From NCBI GenBank assembly GCA_033807695.1, contig CM066305.1, positions 62,001-126,000 of the forward strand: a stretch of 64,000 nucleotides of DNA, in the 5' to 3' direction. The notes below the pieces were generated by a model. The model had not been told where the DNA came from, ran no database searches, and saw only the letters and a program-made list of their open reading frames with translations. Every line of letters starts with the position of its first letter. Position 1 is the stretch's first letter. Below are positions 34,298-43,935 of this stretch, in pieces. The position numbers were made by a program, and so were the translations under genes. The DNA comes from Daedaleopsis sinensis. Lineage: Eukaryota; Basidiomycota; Agaricomycetes; Polyporales; Polyporaceae.

Positions 34298-35025
34298 CCG
34301 GTTGAATCCGTCCTTCAGACGCCTCGTTCGGCAGAACTTCAGTGCTTAGTATACTCGTTGCATATGAGTGTGGACTTCGGGCTTCGGAGTGGCGCATGGG
34401 TATGGGCGCTCCAATGTGAGTTGTGTCGCGGAATGTGCCGGGAGCCGCTCTCGGACTTGGGGGTGGGTTCGCGAACGCCGACCGTGCATATCTTACATAC
34501 CCATCGATCTCTAAAGCGAGATCAGAGGAGGAGGAGGGATTGAATTTAAGCGCACACCGCGTCTACAAGCCCCTAGTCTACCGTACAGAACACAGCAGAC
34601 TTCAACGTGATGTACACTACCGAACCCTACTTAAATAGACTGCCTCTGAACAAAAGAAGTAGTAGAATGCGAAAGTCAGTACGTATAGCAACATATGTAG
34701 TTTGCTATTTTTACGAAGACTTACCAAAGCTAGAGAGAGTCGACTGCTTGGACGTATGGCATGTGGATCACCACAACTCTTCTGACTGTAAAAGTCAGAA
34801 ATCGTAGGCACCCACCAGGTTCAGCTGGCCGCTGTATACACTCCAGTTGATTGCGGTGATCTCTATAAGCGAAAATTGATAGCGGTCAGTCGAAGTTGGC
34901 GGTTAACAAAGATTGTGCACTAACATTATTTGACTGATTGTAACCCTAGGAGACTCGACGTGGATAACATAAATCACGACGTATGGCTCGTATATGTTAC
35001 AAGCGACAAGGAAGCGATCGCGGCC
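34298..35025. other. Divergent intergenic region
   Basis: No supported gene. AT-richer in 34600-34980. I searched it for the missing first CxxC of the MYND finger of the next gene and found none. Confidence 0.4.
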
Positions 35026-36117
35026 ATGAATGAGCGAGCATCGAGCCTGTCGCGTCCGTGTGTGAGCTAGAAGTCACGAGCGGCGGGGATAGACACATAT
35101 TCTGGGAAATATCGGTGAGTTTTTCAGATGCGATGGAGGTACTACTGCTCCAAGGAGGTACGCCGCACCAACTCCCTTACCGCAGCAACCTGACACGTTC
35201 GACGTAGTGCCAGAAGGCTGACTGGAAGCCGGCGTATCACAAAGGGGAGTGCGCGCTCCTGAAGGACGGCAAGCTCTCCACGGCCGAGAAGCGGCGGCCC
35301 CTGCACAACAACGGTTGGTGGTTTGACAACAGTGCCATCGGTCAGTCCTTCTCTAATATAAAGCTTTCCGTCTTTAATTCGTTCATCACAACCGTGCACA
35401 CAGGTACAAAGGAGCTCCTCGCGGGGCCCGGTGAGGTCGAGTTCATCCGGGCCCTAGACGCATGCGACTACCTCTACCTCGCTTACGGCAAGTCGACGCC
35501 CCCACACGACGTCCCGCCCATCACACGCGCTGCACCGAGCCTCCCCGGCACATCCCCGACCTCAACCTCGCCCGCAAACCCTCTCCCGACCACGACCGAC
35601 CTACCGCCGGGCTTCATCCCGACCGGTAACGCGCACGTCGACGCGTACCTCATCGAGTCCCGTTTCCTATCCTCAGACCCGCCCGCCTCGCTCGCCGATG
35701 TCCTCCGCACCTTATCCTTATCCTCATCCCCGTCCCCACACCCTCGCACACGCGTGCTGAACGCAGCGGACATCCCCGAGCTCCCCGCCCTCCCGCAGGG
35801 TTGCGCGCACAGGCGACCCCGCGCTCGACGAGACGCGGCTGTACGCGCACCTCTACCACTCCGGCTCTGTGCGGGAACGTCGCGCGCTCATGGCCGTCAT
35901 CGCGCTGCGCCGCCGGGCGGTCGCGGTGCGCGAGCGGCTCGCCGCGGAGGTGTTCGGGTATGACGACGAGGGGAGCAGGACCGGGAGCGCGGCGGCGGAG
36001 GTGTATCGCGCTCGCGGGCTGGACAGCGCGTTCGGGCTGGACGAAATGTACTCCTCGGACTGGAGCAGCACAGTGTCGCTGCGCACGGTGTCGGACTCGT
36101 CTGGGGACGAACTCTAG
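35026..36117 (+). CDS. MYND zinc-finger protein, apparently incomplete
   Basis: The clear anchor is the second half of a MYND finger: exon 35128-35157 (MRWRYYCSKE), a 50-nt intron, then CQKADWKPAYHKGEC. MYND fingers mediate protein-protein contacts. The next exon ends DNSAIG (35340) and resumes TKELLAGPGEVEFIRALDAC at 35404. A Pro/Ser-rich linker and a helical tail follow (ALMAVIALRRRAVAVRERLA, SLRTVSDSSGDEL-stop). Two problems: the first CxxC pair of the finger is not visible upstream (the best first exon, MNERASSLSRPC from 35026, supplies one Cys), and the tail is in another frame from the linker near 35800 with no suitable intron. Either an indel or decay is likely. Function unknown. Confidence 0.5.
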
Positions 36118-36362
36118 AGTCGTCGGACGACGAGTGGAATTGAGCAGCACTGCTGGTAACTTGAAGCGTGAGGTGGCGGGGCTGTATTCGGTCTGTAAGG
36201 GAAGGTCACTGTGGGGCCGACAATGCAAAAAAAGCCCAACTGTAATGTCCCCATGACTCTGATCATGCATGAGGAATGTATCTACCTATGATGTATAACT
36301 CATAACCTGCACCCAGACTGTTTCCTTCTAACCAAGAAGACAAAATATACTCTCCATCGTCA

Positions 36363-37309
36363 ATGACGGTCAATCGGCACCTCGTTCGAGTTGTCCACGT
36401 CCATATCTGCGCTCTCCGAGCCCTCCGTGTCCGAGCCCTCCGTGTCCGCATCCGAGTCGGAGTCGTCCGACGCAGACTTGTATACGTAAGACTCGTGGTC
36501 GCTCTCTACAATGTTCGCCTTGAGACAGCCGCGAACCTTGAGATAACCGCGAACGAGCACGATCATGACCGTCCTCCGAGTCGGCATGCCGCGATGCTTG
36601 TAGAATCACGAGTGATGGATCGCGCATCGGAGGCTCGACCGCGCCGCTGCCCGCAATGAGCCGGATGCGTCTGAGGGCGGGCACATACGCGTCCTCGGCC
36701 CGCCCGACGTCCATCTTGACGTTGGATTCGCGGGAGAGGAACACCCAGTACGGACAGATGATATCGACGTCCCTGAGGGCCGGAGACACAATCGGGAGCA
36801 GATAGAGCTCGCACGTCTCGAAATGGATGGAGAGGAAGTTCTCGAGCGCTAGACCCAGCATCGACTCGCATGCAGACGAGTAGGGAGGTGAGATGGCGGC
36901 CGTGCGCGGTGAGGAGCGCTGTGTGATCGGCCGTTACAGACGGGTAGTTTGTCGGATGTCCGAGCGAGCGAGCGGAGCTCCGGCATGCATGGTCTCCATA
37001 AGGCGCATACGTAGTTGCAGGAGTCCAATGCAGATCGATCTCGAGGGTCCTGAGAACGAGGAAGTGGAGGTTTGGGAGGGCTGCGACGCCGACAGTGTCC
37101 GTATAGAACTCCGGGATCGAGCTAAGTGTGTGCGAGGTCAGATGAATTCCGTGGGATAGAGTGCGCGAGGTGTTCGATGTGTGTCCGTCCATGGGGAACG
37201 CAAAATCGAGAGAACGCAGACCGGAGAGGAGTCGTTCCTGGAGAGCGGATCCGACATGGCGATCCTGAGGCCGGACGATTGCCGGACGACTTGTACTTAT
37301 CGGCGCCAA
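36363..37309 (-). pseudogene. LRR/F-box-type gene relic
   Basis: Minus-strand Leu-rich segments resemble the C-terminal half of agaricomycete F-box/LRR proteins: LPNLHFLVLRTLEIDLHW, LLTAHGRHLTSLLV, then in another frame IVSPALRDVDIICPYWVF and PALRRIRLIAGSG. A third frame carries a typical acidic tail (SASDDSDSDADTEGSDTE) ending at 36363. The frame changes at about 36870 and 36590. I could not find introns that join them, and no F-box start is visible. A gene model with unusual introns is possible; decay seems more likely. Confidence 0.4.
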
Positions 37310-37374
37310 CTTCGAGCTGCTTGCGACCTTGGTTACAATACCAACGCGCGGCGCGCGCTCTGCGATGTGTTTTG

Positions 37375-37674
37375 TATCGCACGACGGGCAAAGGCAGATG
37401 CTCCTCCCCGGAAAAGGCGTGGAAAATCACTACAACTGGACTCCTTCCGCCAGGCTAGTTCTGGACCAGAATATTCAAAGGATTCTGCTTACGTGACATT
37501 AGAGCGAAGTAAACAACGCTTTGAAGCCTTTCAAGGTAGCGGGCATTAATGTTACATAAGCGGGAATCCTTTGCATTTTCTGGTCCGGAACTAGGCTGGC
37601 GACAGGAGACCATTCTCCGAGCCTTTTCCACGCCTATTCCGGTGGGGAGCTTTGTCCATTGCCCGTCGTGGATA
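37375..37674. repeat. Long imperfect inverted repeat
   Basis: Left arm about 37375-37497 pairs with the reverse complement of right arm about 37551-37674, with a 53-nt spacer. Matching blocks include CACGACGGGCAA, AGGCGTGGAAAA, GGACCAGAA and CAAAGGATTC, in the same order. Both arms also translate alike (RQASSGPEYSKDS on +, RQPSSGPENAKDS on -). This suggests an inverted duplication of a once-coding piece or the ends of a small foldback element. Confidence 0.8.
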
Positions 37675-38429
37675 TCGAAGCTCGAAGCTACGTCCAAGAG
37701 TGGGTCTCGGCATCTGCCGCTAGTCCCCGGTGGGCGACGTGCAGGGCCGTGCGAGGGTGTAAGAACGTTACGAGACTCACTAGAAGATAGATAGGAAGTA
37801 CGCCGCGAGGCGCCGACACTTGTGTTGCTGGACGGAGGTGCTGTATCGTTATGCAGGAAAATGACTGGCGGCTCCTGAAGCAACGCCATACATCGGGCTC
37901 CGGGATGCCCTGCGAACTTGAATGGAGATAGGGGAGAAGGGCGTCGAGACTTGGGACATACTTTCAGGCCGTGACGCGTGGGTGGTGGTAGAGGGGAGTA
38001 TCGAAGCAGCATATCCCCGGCCGCTGAGGCAGCGCGTTGTAGCGCACTTGAGAACGACGATTCTTGTGGTTTGGACACGCTGGTGTGTCCGATCAAGATC
38101 GGGGATTAGCAAGAGGCATTTGTCCTGTACCGGGGCGAGCCTCGAGGACATTGATAGGTCGCAGTCGTAGAGCGAGGGTTCCTTTCGAAATCTGATAGCT
38201 GTCGGTGCAGTCCGAGTAACGTTAATACATTTGGCGTCATAGGTATTTGTAGCCGGGATGGTAGACAACTGTTAGCAACAGTGTAGTGGATACACAGAGT
38301 ACACGACATGAAAGGTCTTCAATAGTGTGCAAGACGGGGACCTTATCAAAGAGGGGGAGCTGTAGAGATCATAGCTAGCCGTAAGCAGGAGGTCATGAAG
38401 AAGCGAAGTCATTACGCACGCTCTAAGTC
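37675..38429. other. Non-coding interval
   Basis: Frames on the minus strand continue from the right arm of the inverted repeat (to 38096) with no recognisable domain. They may be a further degraded part of the LRR-type gene. Confidence 0.35.
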
Positions 38430-38917
38430 CTAGTCCTTCTCTGCCATGTGCCCCTCCTGCCCAAGCCCCACGCCCAACAAGAAGCAGATCCTCAGCACCG
38501 CAGCACAGTACACATAGCCGACGCTGCCCCACTCCATCACGTTCCAGCCCCAGGCGTTCCCAAAGACCTCCCAGAAGCCCTTCTCCTGCGCGAGGGGCAC
38601 CATCGACGACAGGTGCCCCAAGTCCGCGATGAGCAGCGCAGAGAGCATCGCGCGCCACGTCTTGTGCGACGTGGTCGAGGAGAGCACGAGCCGCTGGTTG
38701 AGCGCGTAGACGAGGAACATGTTCGAGAGCTGGTAGAGCGAGACGACGGTCGCCGTGGGCGGCTTCTGGGCGAGTGCGGCGGCGGCGGGGGAAGATGTGA
38801 AGTAGGTGAGGTACTCTGCGGGTCTAAGACTGACGAAGAGAGCACCGAGGAGAGCAGAGATGGGCTCGATGTAGAGGAAGAAGAGGCGGTAGAGTGTAGA
38901 ATGTCCGAGGACGTCAT
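38430..38917 (-). CDS. Small four-helix membrane protein (DUF7704-like)
   Basis: Encodes a short integral membrane protein with about four hydrophobic helices: LYRLFFLYIEPISALLGALF, ATVVSLYQLSNMFLVYALNQ, WRAMLSALLIADLGHLSSMV and WGSVGYVYCAAVLRICFLLG. The order FF.YIEP, Q..N.YL..ALN, DFGHL-like and W..VG is what I know from the fungal DUF7704 family. No function is known. It ends GHMAEKD at 38430. Problem: the only nearby ATG (38917, MTSSDILHST) is one frame away from LYRLFF and no intron fits. A one-base indel near 38895, a non-ATG start or an undetected first exon must be invoked. Confidence 0.65.
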
Positions 38918-38990
38918 CTTACAGTCGGGCTCGCAGTTATCGGCGTGCGGAGACGTTCAGGCCACCTGCAGCTGAGCGGAGGAGAGAAAG

Positions 38991-39011
38991 GTCGTCGTCG
39001 TCGTCGTCGTC
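38991..39011. repeat. (GTC)7 microsatellite
   Basis: Seven perfect GTC units in the presumed 5' region of the DUF7704-like gene, just inside a TATATA element at 39022-39028. Confidence 0.9.
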
Positions 39012-40940
39012 GTGGCCCACCGTATATATGTACGCAATGGTGACCTAGGTGTCAGTCTGTGTCAGTACTAGTGCCTACTAGTGCCCACCATCGGTCTTAC
39101 CAAGCGTGAATAGATCCGCCCGCGCAGACTCAGCACTTAATTCTTCCCGGTAGGCTTGTCGTTAGACTCGAACCTAGTCTGTCGGGACGTGATGAGGACA
39201 CGTCCCTATAGACTGGTCGAACCTGGGTCGAACTGGGCGGCCTTTTAGCAGGAGGTCCATATGTATATGGTACCCGTGTGAAAACGTACTCCGCGGAATC
39301 GCGCGAAGGCTCCCTCTGAAGAGAGGAGAGCCATACCATGTAGGACCTGTTTGTAAATGAAAACGGGGGTCATGCATGTTATTAGACTCCTAAAATAATA
39401 GCAAGCAACTTGCGTTTATGCGACTTTGGCTAATACTCGACTAGTCTGCCTACGGCTTGTGGCGTTGATGGATTCGAACGGTGGAGGAGGAGGAAGGTTA
39501 TTCGGCTCAATCGATATACGTTACAAGTAGACGCCCAATTGGTTATCTACGTGTACAATACCGACAAGCCACGACCACGGCTTAGATGCCCGGGAGGAGG
39601 AATGGACGCCTAGCTTGTCGTGACTGAATTCACACCTCGCGCTAGACTCGTCCCCAGTCGGTAGACGAAGCTATCCCAAATTAGCGAAGGGAACAGCGGA
39701 GATTGAACGCGGGATAGGTCGCGCTCACAACGGGGTTTGAAATCGGGATCACCGAAGCGGCTGGGAACGAGCCTAACCTCGCGCATCTCCCAACAACGAA
39801 AGCAACAGGACGCGAGACAGCCCACAGAACTGGAATTGACGGATCGATAGGGCACGTATGGCATACGTACTCCCGTGGGTCCCAGTCGTCGCCGAGGCAA
39901 CCACCATTGGGTCACCATGGATCTTGAAGAGAACAAAGACTTACTTACATATTCAATATTCAAGTGTGAGTGAAACGCTCGTGCACTCTACCGTACCCAG
40001 TTTCAACGCCCACTGACAATCGAACTGTGCACTCTAGTTACACTCTGCATGCGTCACTATAGATCACTGTGTAAGTACTAGCTCTAGTACTAAGTATCAG
40101 CGAAGCGGTACTGCCACCCCGCAATTCGCTCACACCCACTGGCCACACCCCCGCACACGATTCTACAGACGGTGGCCGACTTCAGACGAGCCGTCCCGCG
40201 CATACAGTCGAAATCGTTTCGCGTTCATCGGAATCAGACGCGCTGCCGACATCGAGCACAGATGCGGCAGTGCCGCCTCCCCCCACCTGCCATATCCAGC
40301 AGGAACGCGCGCGACGTCCCCGCAGACTTGGACTTGGGAGTCGTGATTCGTGAAGAGGTCGTGACACCGGTGAGTCGCGATCATCCCGCCGTACGTTTGA
40401 CGTCATGCTGTTGCGCTCTGTGAGGTTCTGAGGGGTCCTGAGTCCTGACCGGGTTTGTCGTCGATCTGAACATTCACCTCGAGACTCGAACGCGTGCAAT
40501 CTTCGCGCTGACGTCCTTCGCGCAGACTCCAAGGCCATTACCACCTATTACCACCTGCCACGCGTACGGACAACGGCCAATCGCACTGTAGAGAGAGCGA
40601 AATTAGACTTCCCCAGTCACAGCCGCTACATCGAGGCGTTTGAGCTTCGCCGCCGTCAACCTTCACGTTTTACAAACTTTCATGAACACCCCGAATCAGC
40701 CCGAATTTTGATGGACACAAACCAACAGCATTTCTGGCATTGCAACCATCGCCCAATACCAATCGCACCTGGTCATGGGATCCATCCAGCCCCACCTCAA
40801 ACTTCGTCTAACGGTCTATCTGCATGACTTGACAACGACCTGCACGTTCCAAGTACTCTCGGGACGCGGTCACGCCCAGCAGTCACAAGTTACAACACGT
40901 TCCAGCCTCTGCCGTCGACGTCGACCACCGCCACGTCGAA

Positions 40941-40969
40941 GTTCAAACGTTCAAACGTTCAAACGTTCA
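40941..40969 (+). repeat. GTTCAAAC tandem repeat
   Basis: Three perfect 8-bp units followed by a partial GTTCA. The junctions create AACGTT palindromes. Confidence 0.85.
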
Positions 40970-41807
40970 CCCCATCTGAAGCCTGATGTTTCGTCACCGA
41001 CGTCACTCCTCCTCCGTCAATGCCAAGGTTTACCTTCAGGTTTGAAGACTCCAGCCGTGCTGTATCGAGTACATGCTGGAACGTAGAATGTGCCAGTGCG
41101 TTCATGCATGCACACACGCCGCTGCGGCCGCAGCATGCTCGACGTTCGAATTCGTACACTCGAGTCCCGAGTCATCGGCGTATCGCTCTGCAGTGTCGCC
41201 CCTAAGGCCCCAGGCTGTGTCTTTGCGGCTGAAAACACACTCTTGGCTGCCGCAAGGCGCGTCATCTTCAACCCTACCTGAAGCTTCGAAGACGGGCTCT
41301 CGAAGGCAGCTCGAAGACGGAGACGAGCTCGAAGATGCGCATGCGTCTGGAATCTGAATAGATCTGAATCCGTTGTTCGGCGTTGTCACGCTCCGAGACC
41401 ACTCGAGCTCCCGCCTACCCCGCTCCCGCCCCAATACCCCGGTCCCGCCCGAGGCTGAGCATCCGTAAGCGTGAACTACCCGGCCGCCGTCGGTAGGCGC
41501 GATCGATCGCAGGTGTTGTCTGTGGCGCCGAGGCAGCGTCAAGGAGGTCAAGGCAGTACATAGTACATACAGGTACATACTTCATTCACCCTCCTCCTCC
41601 TCAAAGTAATTGCTGTACTGCAGAAGTATTTTCCCAGTTCAAATCTCCTCTGGTTCGAGGCTCGAGCAGACGGCGAGGGGCCGAGGGCGGGAGTGCGCCT
41701 GGCCAGTGGCTGAGCGCGGGGGTGTCACAGGGCGCACGCTAGGGCTCCTATCATAAGTCACCCCCCTCAAATCGTCTGTATAAATTGGAGGACTGGCCTC
41801 GTACCCT

Positions 41808-41863
41808 CTCGTACCCCGCCGTTGTAGTTGGTGGGGTGCGAGACTACAACGGCGGGGTACGAG
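41808..41863. repeat. Perfect 21-bp hairpin with 14-nt loop
   Basis: Left arm 41808-41828 is the exact reverse complement of right arm 41843-41863, with no mismatch. The stem is GC-rich (its core contains CCCCGCCGTTG). The loop 41829-41842 is TGGTGGGGTGCGAG. A TATAAA lies about 25 nt upstream on the plus strand. Confidence 0.95.
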
Positions 41864-42582
41864 ACCATGCAGGACCGCCTATAACCGCTCGAGACTCGTA
41901 CGAGCAGCGCACGAAGGGAGACATAAGTGACTGTACACAATTGCGATGTAATTGATTTTGTGAGGGTAAAGGACGGTGCCGATGATGGTATGGAGGATTT
42001 AGCACTGGTGATAGTGTGGAGGTACAAGGTATAAGACTAAGCTAGGAGGACAAACGGCGAGGCCGTGGACCAGTCTAAGGGGAGAGTATATAGCGATTTG
42101 TGACGGGCTCGAATGCGACTATAGATACGGGCAGGTGGAGGCGGCCGGCAAAAGACGGAGACGGATATGTATGTATGATACAGTTAAAGAGTGGGGGTGA
42201 CTCGAGGCTCGGAGGCTTCGAGAGGTGGGGAATAAAAAAAACATGGTGACAAAGCTATAAGCATGGGAACGAGAACGGGGACGGTGAAGGATACAGAGGG
42301 CGGCGAGCGCATGCGAGAACGACAATATCTAAGTTATATGATACAAATCAAAGGGAACAGGCGGGCGCAAGCGACAGCTCGCAGCGGGCGATAAGAAAGA
42401 GAAGTTAAGAACTTTTTGAACGGGCGGCCTGCCTAGGACTAGAGCCGCGGTTAATCAGCATGGTGCAACTAGTCGCGCGAGGAGCAGCACGAAGAGACTC
42501 ACCTCCACCTGCAACACAAATGCCACTCGACACCAACACACACACCACCCATCACTCAACTCGAGCAATCAACACTCCATCC

Positions 42583-43935
42583 TCAGCGCAGCCTCCGGAG
42601 CTCGGAGATGACCTCCTGGAAGTCCTGCGCCGTGTACCGCTTCCCCTTGCGCTCCCGGACCCACTTGCGGCTGAACCGCCGCCGCGTGCGCGCGACCGCC
42701 TCTTGCGTCACAACCTCGACGCGGATGTCCACATGCCGTTCGTGGTGCCCGACGTCGCCCATGATACTGGCAGCGACGGTCGCGGGCTCCGGGAAGAGTG
42801 TGAGCATCGTCTGGCGGGACTCGCTGCGCAGCGGGCCAAGTTCACCATGCTCGTGCTCGTGCTCGTGCGCGTCCGTGGTCTCCGTACAGTCCTGGCCCTC
42901 GTCGCAGTCGCAGTCGCAGTCGATGAGGAGCACGACGTCGCGCTCCGCGTCGCCCTCGGAGTGCACGCTCGAGAGCGAGAAGCTGCGCTCGTGCGCGGCG
43001 AGCGGGGAGGGCCTCGCCGCCGGCGACGCGGAGGGGGGCGCGGGCTGCTCGCGGGGGGGCGTCCGCGGGCTCTCGACGAAGCCGAGCTCGGTCATGCGGC
43101 GCGAGAGCGCGGACTCGCGCCGCTTGCGGAGCTCACGCGGGCCGGGGATGTTGAACGCGAGCGGGGAGAGCGGCGTCGGCGCGGGGATCTGCGGGGCGAG
43201 CGAGGGGATCTGGAGGCGGATCGACGGACGCTCGGTGTATGGCGTGTGCGCGGCGGCGACTGGCCATGGTTGGGGCCGGGGACGGGAACGGGGAGTTCTG
43301 CAGCTGGAGCTGGCGGTGGGACTCACATGCACGGAGGAATCGGCGGTGCGGGGACGGCGGGGCGACGAGGGCGTGTCGCGTAACGCGCGCGCGGGGTACG
43401 TGGGCGTCTGCATCCCGGATTGCGTCGAGTGCGCAGATTTTGGGCTCGGGTAGGGGTAGAGGGAGTCTGACCGCTTCGAGAGCTTGGACGAGGAGGCGAC
43501 GGGCTGCTCGTGCGACGTCTGGGGTGCGGACGCCGGCGGGGCGGGGAGCGGGTCGGTGCGCAACGCCTCGTGGGACTTGGTGCGATGAACCGGCGGGTGA
43601 GGGAGGGGCCGCGGGTGCACGAAGTCGCGCATGCTGTGCGGGGTCGTGGGCGGGGTGGGGAGGGGGCGGTCGAGCCTGCTCATGGGTGAACTGCACGCGG
43701 AGCCTGAGGGAGAGCACGCGTGTGAGCTGTACACGGGGGACAGCGCGATGTAGTAGGTCGCGCTGTGAGGGGCTGGGGCGCGTGCGGGCTCGGGGGCGTC
43801 GCTGTCGTTCGAGGAGGCGGAGCCGGGGCGGGAGCATGCTCTTGACACATCGTGGAAGGTCGTCGGGGTGAAGTAGTACTTGAGGCTGGGGACAGCGTAA
43901 GGGGCAGCGGAGGACGAAGCAAGGGCCACAGTCAT
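42583..43935 (-). CDS. Single-exon low-complexity protein of unknown function
   Basis: 450 codons without an intron, start ATG 43935 (MTVALASSSAAPYAVPSLKY). Mostly Pro/Ser/Ala/Arg-rich disordered sequence with SP/TP sites. Then short repeats: DCDCDCDEGQDC from (CAGTCG) units and HEHEHEHGE from (CGTGCT) units. The C-terminal 40 residues look folded and conserved in style: RRRFSRKWVRERKGKRYTAQ followed by DFQEVISELRRLR, a pattern I have seen at the end of other basidiomycete hypothetical proteins. The overlapping plus-strand frames are Arg/Leu/Ala-rich and are antisense to this. No function suggested; a phosphoregulated scaffold is only a guess. Confidence 0.65.
   Translation of the reverse strand: MTVALASSSAAPYAVPSLKYYFTPTTFHDVSRACSRPGSASSNDSDAPEPARAPAPHSATYYIALSPVYSSHACSPSGSACSSPMSRLDRPLPTPPTTPHSMRDFVHPRPLPHPPVHRTKSHEALRTDPLPAPPASAPQTSHEQPVASSSKLSKRSDSLYPYPSPKSAHSTQSGMQTPTYPARALRDTPSSPRRPRTADSSVHVSPTASSSCRTPRSRPRPQPWPVAAAHTPYTERPSIRLQIPSLAPQIPAPTPLSPLAFNIPGPRELRKRRESALSRRMTELGFVESPRTPPREQPAPPSASPAARPSPLAAHERSFSLSSVHSEGDAERDVVLLIDCDCDCDEGQDCTETTDAHEHEHEHGELGPLRSESRQTMLTLFPEPATVAASIMGDVGHHERHVDIRVEVVTQEAVARTRRRFSRKWVRERKGKRYTAQDFQEVISELRRLR

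Larger units (their letters stand above)
39029..42582. other. Gene-poor interval of about 3.5 kb
   Basis: No supported gene. It contains a GTTCAAAC tandem repeat (40941-40969), AAGTACT-type palindromes near 40071-40100, a perfect 21-bp hairpin (41808-41863) and a TATAAA at 41779. Frames of up to 158 codons (41102-41578) have no family. Confidence 0.5.

Noticed and set aside
39460..39490. GTTCGAATCC-like sequence on the minus strand suggesting a tRNA T-loop
   Set aside because: The flanking bases cannot form the T stem, and no anticodon or acceptor stem is present.
42460..43383. Long plus-strand frame (307 codons) overlapping the 42.6-43.9 kb gene
   Set aside because: Arg/Leu/Ala-rich and antisense to a frame with better composition, start and end. 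Typical GC-driven shadow frame.
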